The translations under genes were made by a program, and so were the position numbers. Below are positions 48,327 to 57,475 of a DNA stretch of 64,000 bases, in pieces; within the stretch, counting starts at the first letter, position 1, and each line of letters starts with the position of its first letter. The stretch is taken from the NCBI RefSeq assembly GCF_003583365.1, contig NZ_QXED01000003.1, forward strand, positions 372,001 to 436,000, given 5' to 3'. A model generated the notes under the pieces. The model was not told the origin of the DNA. It saw only the letters and a list, made by a program, of their open reading frames with translations, and searched no databases. Source of the DNA: Fibrisoma montanum (GTDB lineage: Bacteria > Bacteroidota > Bacteroidia > Cytophagales > Spirosomataceae).

Positions 48327-48731
48327 ATGAAACTAGCTTTACTTTTAACATTAGTGACCACTATTTGCGTAGCACAAAAGTCAGAAACGTATAGATATAA
48401 TGGGGAAACGATTACTAAAAGCCCATTGGTGAAAGACAACAATGGTGTAACTATTTTTCTCGGCGTTCTTCGATATAACAGTGAAGTTATTGACATAGCA
48501 CCTTTTACAAGGAGCCTTTTAAATGATGAGTATGAGTTTCGTAGAGGAACTATGCTTTCGTTGAAATTTAAATCTGATCTATTAAAACAAGACCATGTTA
48601 TTGAGCTTGTCTCTAAATATAAATTTGAACTGAAAGACGATCATTTAAGTAAACATTTTTATACAGGAATTAACAAAAACGATTTCCCTCAATATTTAAC
48701 ATTAACCATTGAATCCCTTACCCTCAAATAA
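48327..48731 (+). CDS. secreted protein co-transcribed with repressor
   Basis: 134 residues. Signal peptide MKLALLLTLVTTICVA followed by Gln, the usual Bacteroidota signal-peptidase I site. The mature part is beta-rich with Lys/Glu/Asp (NNGVTIFLGVLRYNSEVIDI). It starts one base after the repressor stop, so it is made in the lysogen. AT-rich like the repressor. A superinfection-exclusion or lysogenic-conversion protein is the simplest guess; family not recognised. Confidence 0.75.
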   Translation: MKLALLLTLVTTICVAQKSETYRYNGETITKSPLVKDNNGVTIFLGVLRYNSEVIDIAPFTRSLLNDEYEFRRGTMLSLKFKSDLLKQDHVIELVSKYKFELKDDHLSKHFYTGINKNDFPQYLTLTIESLTLK

Positions 48732-48775
48732 CACATTTTTCATTTGTCCCAACTTACCACCTAAAAACATACTGT

Positions 48776-49087
48776 ATGCCCCTCACTCGTAATCCGAAAG
48801 CGGCTGATCTATCCAAGCGCTTCCGCGAGTTCCGTAAACGGCTTGGTCTTTCCCAGTCCGAACTGGCTGCTCAGCTAGGCGTTGAGCAAACGACCGTCTC
48901 CAACATCGAAATCGGCCGCTCCGAATTCAGCTTTACCGTCTTGTATGCCCTGTCCGATCTGGGATGCTCACCGACCTGGCTGTTCTTAGGCGAAGGCCCC
49001 ATGCTATTAAAACCCCAGAAAGCGCATCTGGAAGTGCGGGAAACACCGGGCTCCACTGAGTACATCATCCGCGTGGCTACGGCATGA
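48776..49087 (+). CDS. XRE-family helix-turn-helix protein
   Basis: 103 residues. XRE motif KRLGLSQSELAAQLGVEQTT with the turn SNIEIGRSE, then a C-terminal beta strand pair. Overlaps the integrase start by 4 bases (ATGA), so both are made together; it may control integration or excision. Excisionase-like in role, but the fold is XRE rather than typical Xis. Confidence 0.8.
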   Translation: MPLTRNPKAADLSKRFREFRKRLGLSQSELAAQLGVEQTTVSNIEIGRSEFSFTVLYALSDLGCSPTWLFLGEGPMLLKPQKAHLEVRETPGSTEYIIRVATA

Positions 49088-50415
49088 CGCCTGCCATTAC
49101 CCTGTATTTGCGGGAAGATCGACTCGGTGACGATGGTACGGCACCGATTCACCTGCGCGTCTGCTGGCAGGGTCGGAAGGTGCGTACGGCCACCGGTGAA
49201 CGCATTGCCCCGCTGTTCTGGGACTCCGACGAAGAGCGCATCCGGCGCACGGCCCCCGGTGCAAAAAATGCGAACCGCCGATTGAGCAAGTACCGCGATG
49301 AACTGGAGCAGTTCTTTGAGCAGGCACCCCTACTGCCTACCGAGGATCAGGTACGGGCTGAAATCAAACGCATTCAGGTAGAGGTGTTGGGCCGCGCCAA
49401 ACGAATTGTTTCCGCGCCTGAACCGCCTGCTGCGCCCACCTACCCGGCCCTTTCCAGCTTCGCTACGCAGTACGTAGCCGAACGCCGGGCGGATCGGTCT
49501 GAATCATGGTGCGAATCGGTCGGCATTGTCGGTGACCACCTGGCCGCGTTCCGGCTGGGTATTGACTGGCCGGACCTGACCATAAACACGCTGAATCTGT
49601 TCAAAGTCTACTTGCAGGAAGAACTGGAACTGTCCGACGCTACGCTGCACACCTACGTGAGCCTATTACGGGGCATGCTTAAGTACGCCATCCGGTCGGG
49701 TTGTCCGGTGCCCCCCGATTATACCTGGCTTGAAACCCGGCTGGTCGGTGATACGCTCCGACCGACGCTGACCCACGGCGATCTTGAAGCGATCCGAACG
49801 GCCACGCTTCGAAAACCTCAGCCGACCTACCCCAAAGCGTTTTTGCAAACCATGGAAGAAACCCGCTGGTATTTTCTCATGGCGTGTTACACGGGTCTCA
49901 GGCACTCTGATCTGCACCAGCTCATGCACCCCACGCTGACCACCGTCGGCGGGCTTACCTGTCTGGAAGCGATCCAGCAGAAGACCGGCAAGCTGGTCAC
50001 CGTGCCCCTGCTGGATGATGCGCTGGAGCTACTGAACGGTCCCGTTCCCCGCCATCCACCCGAACCCCGGTTTAACTACACGACGTACTTGCAGCACATC
50101 GGTCAGCAGGCGGGCTTGGCGCGAACTGTCTTAGTGGGTAGCTACTACAAGGGCAAACTCATTACGGACGACGTGGCACTGTACCTGACCCTGACCAGCC
50201 ACACCGCCCGGCGTACATTCGGTTCGCTGATGACCCAGGGCGGTCTGCCCACCAAAGTATTGCAGGACCTGCTGGGTCACAAAACCATTTCCTCAACCCA
50301 GAAGTATAGTAAGGTACCGAATCACATGATTGTCTCGCAGAGCGTAGCCGCCTGGCAGCAATCGAAACGGGGGACTGCTGACCCCACAAAAAGCGTTGGG
50401 GTCAAATCACGTTAA
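49084..50415 (+). CDS. int: tyrosine integrase
   Basis: 443 residues. Arm/SAM-like N-terminal domain of the Bacteroidota phage type, then the catalytic domain with YTGLRHSDLHQL (first Arg), HTARRTFGSLM (His-x-x-Arg), LLGHKTISSTQKY (His and catalytic Tyr). It is the last prophage gene before the host gene ftsX; the gap 50416-50575 should hold one attachment core, which cannot be defined without the other end. Confidence 0.93.
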   Translation: MTPAITLYLREDRLGDDGTAPIHLRVCWQGRKVRTATGERIAPLFWDSDEERIRRTAPGAKNANRRLSKYRDELEQFFEQAPLLPTEDQVRAEIKRIQVEVLGRAKRIVSAPEPPAAPTYPALSSFATQYVAERRADRSESWCESVGIVGDHLAAFRLGIDWPDLTINTLNLFKVYLQEELELSDATLHTYVSLLRGMLKYAIRSGCPVPPDYTWLETRLVGDTLRPTLTHGDLEAIRTATLRKPQPTYPKAFLQTMEETRWYFLMACYTGLRHSDLHQLMHPTLTTVGGLTCLEAIQQKTGKLVTVPLLDDALELLNGPVPRHPPEPRFNYTTYLQHIGQQAGLARTVLVGSYYKGKLITDDVALYLTLTSHTARRTFGSLMTQGGLPTKVLQDLLGHKTISSTQKYSKVPNHMIVSQSVAAWQQSKRGTADPTKSVGVKSR

Positions 50416-50547
50416 AAAATGCCGGTATTTAGGTGAATATTCAAATGCCTACTTAACCATATAGTATCAATTTGCACCTATCTCCCCAAAAATATCTACC
50501 AACTTCCTAAATTTTGTTAAATTAAGCCGTACCAAGGCGGAATCCGT

Positions 50548-50555
50548 TATTTTTG
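50548..50555 (+). promoter_or_regulatory. -7 box of ftsX
   Basis: TATTTTTG, TAnnTTTG pattern, 20 bases before the ftsX ATG at 50576. The nearest TTTG upstream is too far (31 bases) for a normal -33, so an insertion may have changed the promoter upstream part. Confidence 0.45.
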
Positions 50556-50575
50556 TCCAAAACACGAACCCCTGA

Positions 50576-51457
50576 ATGGCTCGTAAAAAGAAAGTAGGTG
50601 CGTATCCCAGCGGTCTGATTCTGTTTAGCCTGACGCTGGCTTTGTTTTTAATTGGTTTCTGCGGGTTACTGGCCATCCAGTCGAAACGGCTGGTAACGTA
50701 CATCCGCGAGAACTACGAAGTGAGGGCCTTTCTGGATAAAGACCTGAGCGAGTCGAAACTTCAGAAACTGTACAAAACCATTGCCGAACGGCCGTTTGTG
50801 CTGAAGTCCAACAGCTCACCGCAGATTACGCTGGTAACCAAAGACGTAGCGGCCAAAGAGTTCATTGCTGAAACCAAAGAAGATTTTTCCCAGTTTCTGG
50901 GCGAAAACCCCCTGCGCGACAGCTACCGGATTAAACTGACTGAAGACTACTTTGCGGAGGCTAAACTCCTGGAAGTAAAGCAGAATCTGGAAGAACTGGA
51001 CGGTGTATTTGAAGTGGTTTATCAGGAGAACCTGGTCGATAACATCAACCGGAATATCACCCGGATTTATATCGTAATGGCGGTGTTCGCCGTAATTCTG
51101 CTGCTGATCATCGTCGTGCTGATGAACAACACCATCCGGCTCGCGCTGCATTCGCAGCGGCTGCTGATCCGGAGCATGCAGCTGGTCGGGGCTACCAACG
51201 GATTTATTACGCGCCCGTTTCTGGCCCGGGGGATGCTACAGGGACTCATCAGCGGGCTGGCGTCCTGCATACTGCTGTTCGTGCTGATTCAGGTTGCCAT
51301 CAGCAACCTGCCCGAACTGGCGTCGCTGCAGGAGCCCGATAAGATTGCCATGCTGATGGGCGGATTGATTGGACTGGGCGTGTTGATCGGCCTGATCAGT
51401 ACGTTGCAGGCCGTGAACCGATACCTGGGCCTTTCCGTTGATGAAATGTACGGATAG
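50576..51457 (+). CDS. ftsX: cell division protein FtsX
   Basis: 293 residues. Cytoplasmic basic start (MARKKKVGAYPSG), membrane segment 1 (LILFSLTLALFLIGFCGLLA), periplasmic domain (REFLDKDLSE-like; FVLKSNSSPQITLVTKDVAA), then three C-terminal membrane segments. FtsX is the membrane half of the FtsEX ATPase that controls cell-wall hydrolases at the septum. First host gene past the prophage; no sign of damage. Confidence 0.92.
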   Translation: MARKKKVGAYPSGLILFSLTLALFLIGFCGLLAIQSKRLVTYIRENYEVRAFLDKDLSESKLQKLYKTIAERPFVLKSNSSPQITLVTKDVAAKEFIAETKEDFSQFLGENPLRDSYRIKLTEDYFAEAKLLEVKQNLEELDGVFEVVYQENLVDNINRNITRIYIVMAVFAVILLLIIVVLMNNTIRLALHSQRLLIRSMQLVGATNGFITRPFLARGMLQGLISGLASCILLFVLIQVAISNLPELASLQEPDKIAMLMGGLIGLGVLIGLISTLQAVNRYLGLSVDEMYG

Positions 51458-51567
51458 AGCCGCACGAGTGGGCCGTAAACGTTTCCGGCTCAGGGTAGTT
51501 TATTGATACAAACCGGACTGTTCACTGAGGTCCACCCAGATAGATACTATAAAATTAACGAACGAAC

Positions 51568-51909
51568 ATGGCAAAAGACAAAGCATATAGCTCAGCAACG
51601 CTGACTCGCGACGAGCCGGCCAAGAAAACGGCTCCCGTTACGACTCCGCCGGTTTCCAAAGCAACCACGACCCGGCCCGCGTCGACGGTTTCGGACTCGA
51701 ACGGTTCGGCCGCGCTGCCGTTTGGCCGCCGGAACTATCAGTTGATGCTGGCGGGCATTGGACTCATCCTCGCCGGCTTCTTTATCATGAGCCTCGACAA
51801 GGAAGAATTTGGCTTCGGATTTCTGGGATTGACACTGGGCCCATTGGTTGTGATGAGCGGTTTTGTGCTTGAATTCTTCGCCATCCTCGCCCGTCCGAAC
51901 AAAGGGTAA
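51568..51909 (+). CDS. DUF3098 family membrane protein
   Basis: 113 residues. A disordered N-terminus (about 50 residues, Thr/Ala/Pro-rich), then two membrane segments (LMLAGIGLILAGFFIMSL and FLGLTLGPLVVMSGFVLEFF). In Bacteroidota this small protein regularly lies between ftsX and uppP. Role unknown. Confidence 0.9.
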   Translation: MAKDKAYSSATLTRDEPAKKTAPVTTPPVSKATTTRPASTVSDSNGSAALPFGRRNYQLMLAGIGLILAGFFIMSLDKEEFGFGFLGLTLGPLVVMSGFVLEFFAILARPNKG

Positions 51910-51923
51910 GTGAAAAAAAACTG

Positions 51924-51962
51924 AGCGGTGCCACAGCAAGTAGCGGTGGCACCGCTATTTTT
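51924..51962 (+). terminator. intrinsic terminator after DUF3098 gene
   Basis: AGCGGTGCCAC and GTGGCACCGCT form a perfect 11-bp stem with an 11-base loop, followed by ATTTTT. The tail also makes TATTTTTG (51956-51963), a possible -7 box for uppP. Confidence 0.75.
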
Positions 51963-51984
51963 GCCCGATCACTTACCTGACCGA

Positions 51985-52845
51985 ATGGATTTAATTCACG
52001 CGATTGCGTTGGCCATCATCGAAGGACTAACGGAATTCCTGCCGGTTTCCTCGACCGGCCACATGATTATCTACTCTTCCCTCGCCGGCATCGCCGGAAA
52101 CGAATTCACCAAGCTTTACACCGTCGATATACAGTTCGGCTGCATCTTATCCGTCCTGGTGTTGTACTACCGGCGGTTTCTGCGCGACACCCGTACGTCT
52201 GATTCGGTGGCCTGGTACCGCAATCTGCCCCGTGGGCTGCAACGGCTGATTGGCCCCTACACGAGTCAGGTCGATTTTTACCTGAAACTCCTGGTGGCGT
52301 TTCTGCCCGCGGCTGTAATTGGTTTTTTACTCAATGATTTCATTGATTCACTGCTGGAAAACGTCGTCGTTGTGGCGGTAATGCTGCTGCTGGGTGGCAT
52401 TGTACTGGTGTTCATCGACCGGATTTTTGCCGAAAAACCCCGCGATTATGACATTACGTTTCCCGAAGCCATCAAAGTAGGTTTCTTTCAATGCATTGCC
52501 ATGATTCCCGGCGTATCGCGGTCGGCGGCAACGATCATCGGCGGCATGACCCAGGGCCTGACCCGCCAGCAAGCCGCCGAATTTTCATTCTTTCTGGCCG
52601 TACCGACCATGGCGGCCGCATCGGGCTATAAGCTGCTCAAAACGTATACGCTCCTTCAGCCGGCCGACTACCAGACGCTGCTGATCGGCAATGCCATTGC
52701 GTTTGTGGTGGGGTTGCTGGCCATCCGCGGGTTCGTCGGCTTCCTGAACCGCTACGGCTTCAAGGTGTTCGGCTATTACCGCATTGCGCTGGGTCTGCTG
52801 CTGCTGGGCCTGGTCGCGGCCGGGGTGAAACTGGAGATTGTATAG
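51985..52845 (+). CDS. uppP: undecaprenyl-diphosphatase
   Basis: 286 residues from ATG 51985 (MDLIHAIALAIIEGLTEFLP); the longer frame reads through the terminator. BacA/UppP motifs: EGLTEFLPVSSTGH (first active-site block) and MIPGVSRSAATIIGG (second block with the catalytic Ser/Arg). Seven to eight membrane segments. Recycles the lipid carrier of cell-wall synthesis. Confidence 0.95.
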   Translation: MDLIHAIALAIIEGLTEFLPVSSTGHMIIYSSLAGIAGNEFTKLYTVDIQFGCILSVLVLYYRRFLRDTRTSDSVAWYRNLPRGLQRLIGPYTSQVDFYLKLLVAFLPAAVIGFLLNDFIDSLLENVVVVAVMLLLGGIVLVFIDRIFAEKPRDYDITFPEAIKVGFFQCIAMIPGVSRSAATIIGGMTQGLTRQQAAEFSFFLAVPTMAAASGYKLLKTYTLLQPADYQTLLIGNAIAFVVGLLAIRGFVGFLNRYGFKVFGYYRIALGLLLLGLVAAGVKLEIV

Positions 52846-52854
52846 CAAGTATAC

Positions 52855-52904
52855 AGAACGCTGCTTACGTACATAAATACCGGCTTAAGCAGCGTTCTAT
52901 TTTT
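52855..52904 (+). terminator. intrinsic terminator after uppP
   Basis: AGAACGCTGCTTA and TAAGCAGCGTTCT form a perfect 13-bp stem (52855-52867/52886-52898) with an 18-base loop, then ATTTTT. As before, the tail makes TATTTTTG (52898-52905), a -7 box just before truB. Confidence 0.75.
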
Positions 52905-52911
52905 GTACGTA

Positions 52912-53604
52912 ATGAATCAAGAATCCCAAACGGACCCCGGCCAGCTCATCCTCATCGATAAACCGCTTGAGTGGACCTCGTTCGACGTGGTAAATAAGCT
53001 GCGCCGGGCCTGTAAATTCAAGAAGATTGGCCATGCTGGTACGCTCGATCCGCTGGCTACCGGTCTGCTTATTCTGTGCACCGGTAAAATGACCAAGCAG
53101 ATTGATCAATACCAGGCCCAGGAAAAAGAATACACCGGTACGCTCGTGCTGGGCAAAACTACTCCCTCCGTCGATCTGGAAACGGCCTTTGATGCGGAGT
53201 TCGACGTAACGGGCATTATGCCTGAGCAAATTCAGGCCGCAGCCCGCCAGTTAACCGGTGAGATTCAGCAGATTCCGCCTATTTACTCGGCCATTCGGGT
53301 CAATGGCGAACGCCTGTATGAAAAGGCCCGCCGGGGCGAAACGGCCGAAGGAATCAAATCCCGCGTGGTGACGGTGTCGACCTTCAACGTCCTGACCGAT
53401 GGGTTCCCGGCGGTCGATTTTCGCATTGTATGTTCCAAAGGCACGTATATTCGTAGTCTGGTACGTGATCTGGGCCTGTTGCTGGGCAACGGCGCGTACC
53501 TGGCAAACCTGCGCCGTACCCGAATCGGCGAATTCGTTGTAAAAGATGCCGATAGCGTTGACGGGTTCATCGAACGCTACCGCGCCGAACATTTTCCTGC
53601 ATGA
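52912..53604 (+). CDS. truB: tRNA pseudouridine(55) synthase
   Basis: 230 residues from ATG 52912. TruB pattern: LILIDKPLEWTSFDVVNK, catalytic Asp in KIGHAGTLDPLATGLLILC, and the KEYTGTLVLGKTTPSVDLET segment. Makes pseudouridine 55 in the T loop of tRNAs. The stop overlaps the ribF start (ATGA), a common pairing. Confidence 0.95.
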   Translation: MNQESQTDPGQLILIDKPLEWTSFDVVNKLRRACKFKKIGHAGTLDPLATGLLILCTGKMTKQIDQYQAQEKEYTGTLVLGKTTPSVDLETAFDAEFDVTGIMPEQIQAAARQLTGEIQQIPPIYSAIRVNGERLYEKARRGETAEGIKSRVVTVSTFNVLTDGFPAVDFRIVCSKGTYIRSLVRDLGLLLGNGAYLANLRRTRIGEFVVKDADSVDGFIERYRAEHFPA

Positions 53605-54530
53605 TTGTCCACCGCGGCATTGATACCATCCAGCCCCTTCCCTACGCCGTTGTGACCAGCGGTACGTTTGACGGGGTACACCTTGGCCACCAGACCATTC
53701 TGGCGCGATTAGTTGAAATAACCCGGGCCAACGCGGGCGAATCCGTGGTGCTGACGTACTGGCCGCATCCGCGTACGGTCGTTTCCAACGATAGTCAGAA
53801 TCTGAAGCTGCTCTCGACGCTCGACGAGAAAATTGAACGACTCGAACAGGCGGGCGTCGATCACCTGATTGTGATTCCTTTTACGCGGTCGTTTTCGCAG
53901 TTAACCTCCGAAGAATTCATCCGGCAGATTCTGATCGACGCCATAGGCACCAGAAAACTGGTGATCGGCTACGACCATCGCTTCGGCAAGGACCGGCAGG
54001 GTGGGTTCGACTATATCCAGCAGCACCAGCACGAATACGGCTTCGACGTTGAAGAGATTCCCCGGCAGGATGTCGATGCCGTGGGCGTGAGTTCATCCAA
54101 AATCCGGGCCGCTCTGAACGAAGGCAACATTCACGCGGCCAGCCTGTTTCTGGGGCGCCCCTATAACCTGACGGGTACCATCATAAAAGGGCAGCAGCTC
54201 GGCCGGACCATCGGCTACCCCACCGCCAACATGCAGGTCGATGACCCCGTGAAGCTGATTCCGGCCAACGGGGTGTATGCGGTTGATGTGCTTTACAACG
54301 GCAGTACGTATGGCGGTATGCTGAACATTGGTTTTCGCCCGACCGTGGCCGGTACGCACCAGACCATCGAAACGTATATTTTCGATTTTGACCGGGACAT
54401 TTACGGGGAACACCTGACGCTGCTGTTCCGGGAATTCCTCCGGCCGGAGCAGAAGTTCGACGGACTGCCCGCTCTGGTGGCCCAGCTGAAGCGCGATGAA
54501 GAACAGGCCAGGGCCGCTCTGGGTCGCTGA
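53601..54530 (+). CDS. ribF: bifunctional riboflavin kinase/FAD synthetase
   Basis: 309 residues. N-terminal FAD synthetase part with GTFDGVHLGHQTILARL; C-terminal kinase domain with GTIIKGQQLGRTIGYPTANM and MLNIGFRPTV. Converts riboflavin to FMN and FAD. Translationally coupled to truB. Confidence 0.95.
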   Translation: MIVHRGIDTIQPLPYAVVTSGTFDGVHLGHQTILARLVEITRANAGESVVLTYWPHPRTVVSNDSQNLKLLSTLDEKIERLEQAGVDHLIVIPFTRSFSQLTSEEFIRQILIDAIGTRKLVIGYDHRFGKDRQGGFDYIQQHQHEYGFDVEEIPRQDVDAVGVSSSKIRAALNEGNIHAASLFLGRPYNLTGTIIKGQQLGRTIGYPTANMQVDDPVKLIPANGVYAVDVLYNGSTYGGMLNIGFRPTVAGTHQTIETYIFDFDRDIYGEHLTLLFREFLRPEQKFDGLPALVAQLKRDEEQARAALGR

Positions 54531-54646
54531 TACGTACGTCGGCGGGGGCCTGGCTGAACTCACAAAACCGTCGGTTTGTTAAGAATAGAGCCCCATTGGG
54601 GTTGACGTTCTCTTTTCCTGCGGGATAAATACCCGTCCGAAACACG

Positions 54647-56230
54647 ATGATACACCAGATTTCCCTCAGCCTGCTTCCCGAGCAGGCCAACGACGACACA
54701 GCGTTCCGAACGGAGGCCCTGCGGCATCTCCGGCTACCTGCCGACAGTTCGGCGGTCGTGCGCAAACGTCGCCAGTCCATCGATGCCCGTGGCCGTCAGG
54801 TACGTGTCCACATCGACGCCGACGTTTTTGTAGGCACTCCACCACCCCCTCTGCTCAGCTTTCAGAAGCAGTATCCAAACGTCAGTCAGGCCCGCCAGGC
54901 GATCATTGTGGGGGCTGGACCCGCCGGCTTATTTGCGGCCCTCCGGTTGATTGAGCTGGGCGTGAAACCCATCGTGCTGGAACGGGGCAGCGATGTACGT
55001 ACCCGTCGGCGCGACCTGGCCGCCATCAACAAAGACCACGTCGTGAATCCCGAATCCAATTACTGCTTTGGCGAAGGAGGAGCCGGTACGTATTCAGACG
55101 GTAAGCTCTACACCCGGTCGACCAAACGGGGTGACGTCCGGCGCATTCTTGAAATTCTGGTGGCCCACGGCGCAACGGAACAGATTCTGGTGGATGCGCA
55201 TCCGCACATCGGCACCAACAAACTCCCGAACGTAGTGGCCGACCTCCGACAAAGCATTCTGGATGCCGGTGGTGAGGTTCACTTCGATACGCGCGTCACG
55301 GATTTTCTGATGGCCGGGGATCAGATGAAAGGCGTCGTTACGGCCGACGGTCGGGAATGGCCCGGTCTTGGGGTAATTCTGGCTACGGGTCACTCGGCAC
55401 GGGATATTTTTTACCTCCTGCATGATAAAGGGGTTCGTATCGAAGCCAAGCCATTCGCCATGGGCGTCCGTATTGAACACCAGCAGGCCCTGATCGATCA
55501 GTTGCAGTACCACCGGCCCGAACGGGGCGATCACCTCCCCGCTGCTTCGTATAGTTTGGTAACCCAGACTCGGTTCAATGGGGTGGAGCGGGGCGTGTTT
55601 TCGTTCTGCATGTGTCCGGGAGGCTTTATCGTTCCGGCTGCAACGGCCCCCGGCGAACTTGTTGTTAATGGTATGTCGCCCTCCCGTCGCGATTCAAAGT
55701 TCGCCAATTCCGGACTGGTAGTTGCCATTGCGGACGATGATCTGAAGCCGTACCGTGATGAAGGGCCGCTGGCCGGTCTGGCCTTACAGCAGGAACTGGA
55801 GCGCTGGGCCTGCCGGCTGGGTAATGACAACGGCAAACGGCCGGCCCAGACGGCTCCGGCGCAGCGAGTGGCCGATTTTGTGAGTGGTCGGGTTTCGGCC
55901 GAGCTGCTGCCTACCTCCTACCAGCCGGGGTTGGCGTCGGTCGACATGAGCGACGTACTGCCGGATCACATCGCCCAACCGCTGAAACAGGGGTTGCGGG
56001 ATTTCGGTCGAAAGATGCGGGGCTACCTTAGCAACGATGGCCAGGTGATTGGCGTGGAAAGTCGTACGTCGTCGCCGGTACGTATCCCGCGGCACCGCGA
56101 TACGTGTGAACATGTCGAGATCAGCCGGCTGTTCCCCTGCGGTGAAGGAGCCGGTTTTGCGGGTGGGATTGTTTCAGCAGCTATGGATGGTGAACGTTGC
56201 GCCGAAGAATTGGTTAAGCTGTATAATTAA
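54647..56230 (+). CDS. FAD-dependent dehydrogenase (uncharacterised, BaiN/COG2509-like)
   Basis: 527 residues. N-terminal about 85 residues of a small basic domain, then an FAD site (IIVGAGPAGLFAALRL, near 87-102), CFGEGGAGTYSDGKLYTRST, and a late LFPCGEGAGFAGGIVSAAMD block that closes the FAD fold. This is the 'NAD(P)/FAD-dependent oxidoreductase' group often found in Bacteroidota; substrate unknown. Confidence 0.85.
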   Translation: MIHQISLSLLPEQANDDTAFRTEALRHLRLPADSSAVVRKRRQSIDARGRQVRVHIDADVFVGTPPPPLLSFQKQYPNVSQARQAIIVGAGPAGLFAALRLIELGVKPIVLERGSDVRTRRRDLAAINKDHVVNPESNYCFGEGGAGTYSDGKLYTRSTKRGDVRRILEILVAHGATEQILVDAHPHIGTNKLPNVVADLRQSILDAGGEVHFDTRVTDFLMAGDQMKGVVTADGREWPGLGVILATGHSARDIFYLLHDKGVRIEAKPFAMGVRIEHQQALIDQLQYHRPERGDHLPAASYSLVTQTRFNGVERGVFSFCMCPGGFIVPAATAPGELVVNGMSPSRRDSKFANSGLVVAIADDDLKPYRDEGPLAGLALQQELERWACRLGNDNGKRPAQTAPAQRVADFVSGRVSAELLPTSYQPGLASVDMSDVLPDHIAQPLKQGLRDFGRKMRGYLSNDGQVIGVESRTSSPVRIPRHRDTCEHVEISRLFPCGEGAGFAGGIVSAAMDGERCAEELVKLYN

Positions 56231-56306
56231 GTTTTCTGCGTACAGTTTTCAGCAGGCTACGTGCGACCAAAACCAGAAAGCCGTACATTGGGAACCGTAA
56301 ACCGAT

Positions 56307-56942
56307 ATGCTCCAAACGTCGTTTCATACCTTTACCGATTCCCTCCGCCGGCGGTTGCAGGACCCGCTGCCGGGCGAGCTGGCCCACAGCAAAATGGCCG
56401 CAGCATCCCGGTATCGGCTGGGTATCAAACCAAACGAGCGAACCCGGCGGAGTGCGGTCCTGATCTGTTTTTACCCGTACCGGGGCAGCATTTACCTGCC
56501 GCTGATTCTCCGGCCGCAGTACGATGGGGTTCATGCGGGTCAGATGGCTTTCCCCGGTGGCCGCATGGAGCGGTTTGACGAAAACCTGACGCGCACCGCC
56601 CTCCGGGAAGCTCAGGAGGAAATCGGCATCCGGGTATCCGACGTTACGGTACTGGGGCATCTGACTGAGCTGTTTATTCCCCCGAGTAATTTTTACGTGC
56701 TGCCGGTCATTGGTATGTTGCCCTACCGGCCTGATTTCTACCCCGATCCGCGCGAGGTAGAAGCGGTGGTGGAAGTGGATCTGGATACGTTGCTCGATGA
56801 AACAATCGTGGGCGACAGCCAGGTGGAAGTACGGGGCATGACGGTTGACGCCCCGTTCTATCAGATCGAAAACTACCGCGTCTGGGGCGCTACAGCCATG
56901 ATGATCAGCGAGTTGCTGATGGTGATCGGGTCGGTAAAGTAG
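56307..56942 (+). CDS. Nudix hydrolase, CoA pyrophosphatase type
   Basis: 211 residues. The CoA-type signature GQMAFPGGRMERFDENL and the Nudix box TRTALREAQEEIGI are complete. Cleaves CoA or related dinucleotides, or oxidised nucleotides. It follows the FAD gene by 76 bases. Substrate inferred from the GQxAFPGG pattern. Confidence 0.88.
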   Translation: MLQTSFHTFTDSLRRRLQDPLPGELAHSKMAAASRYRLGIKPNERTRRSAVLICFYPYRGSIYLPLILRPQYDGVHAGQMAFPGGRMERFDENLTRTALREAQEEIGIRVSDVTVLGHLTELFIPPSNFYVLPVIGMLPYRPDFYPDPREVEAVVEVDLDTLLDETIVGDSQVEVRGMTVDAPFYQIENYRVWGATAMMISELLMVIGSVK

Positions 56943-56974
56943 CGGTTCTTTATGCAATCAACATTGTACAGGCC

Positions 56975-57475
56975 ATGAGCATGTATACCATTCCCGCCCA
57001 AACCCGGATTGGCCACATTCACCTGAAAGTAGCCGACCTCGACCGGGCCCTTCGTTTCTATTGCGACCTGCTCGGTTTTTCCATCATGCTGCGTATGGGC
57101 ACCGATGCCGCATTTATCTCGGCCGGTGGCTACCATCATCACATAGGGCTCAACACCTGGTACAGCAAAGATGCCCCACCGGCCCCCGTCCGCAGTGCCG
57201 GACTGTTTCATACGGCCATTCTGTACCCAACCCGCCGGGACCTGTCGGTTGCTTTTCGCCGATTGGCTGACGCTAACTACCCCATCACGGGAGCCTCAGA
57301 CCACGGTGTATCGGAAGCTATTTACCTGAATGATCCCGACCGCAATGGGATCGAACTCTATTGGGACCGCCCGATGGAGCAATGGCCCCGTCAGCCCGAC
57401 GGCTCCATCACCATGTATACGCGTCCGCTCGATCTCAAGGCGTTACTGGCCGAATCAGCGGACGAGGGCGTCTAG
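56975..57475 (+). CDS. VOC family (glyoxalase/dioxygenase-like) protein
   Basis: 166 residues. Vicinal oxygen chelate fold: RIGHIHLKVADLDRALRFYC (metal His), YHHHIGLNTW, LFHTAILYPTRRDLSVAFRR, and YLNDPDRNGIELYWDRP (metal Glu). The pattern is that of CatE-like ring-cleavage dioxygenases, but the real substrate is unknown. Ends overlapping the TolC gene stop by 4 bases (convergent). Confidence 0.85.
   Translation: MSMYTIPAQTRIGHIHLKVADLDRALRFYCDLLGFSIMLRMGTDAAFISAGGYHHHIGLNTWYSKDAPPAPVRSAGLFHTAILYPTRRDLSVAFRRLADANYPITGASDHGVSEAIYLNDPDRNGIELYWDRPMEQWPRQPDGSITMYTRPLDLKALLAESADEGV

Noticed and set aside
1-50415. Attachment-site pair and lysis enzyme
   Set aside because: The left prophage end is outside the window, and no endolysin motif was found in any frame that looks real; not reported as features.
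54590-54600. CCCC-ATT-GGGG hairpin as a ribF terminator
   Set aside because: Four-bp stem and a weak T tract; too little support.
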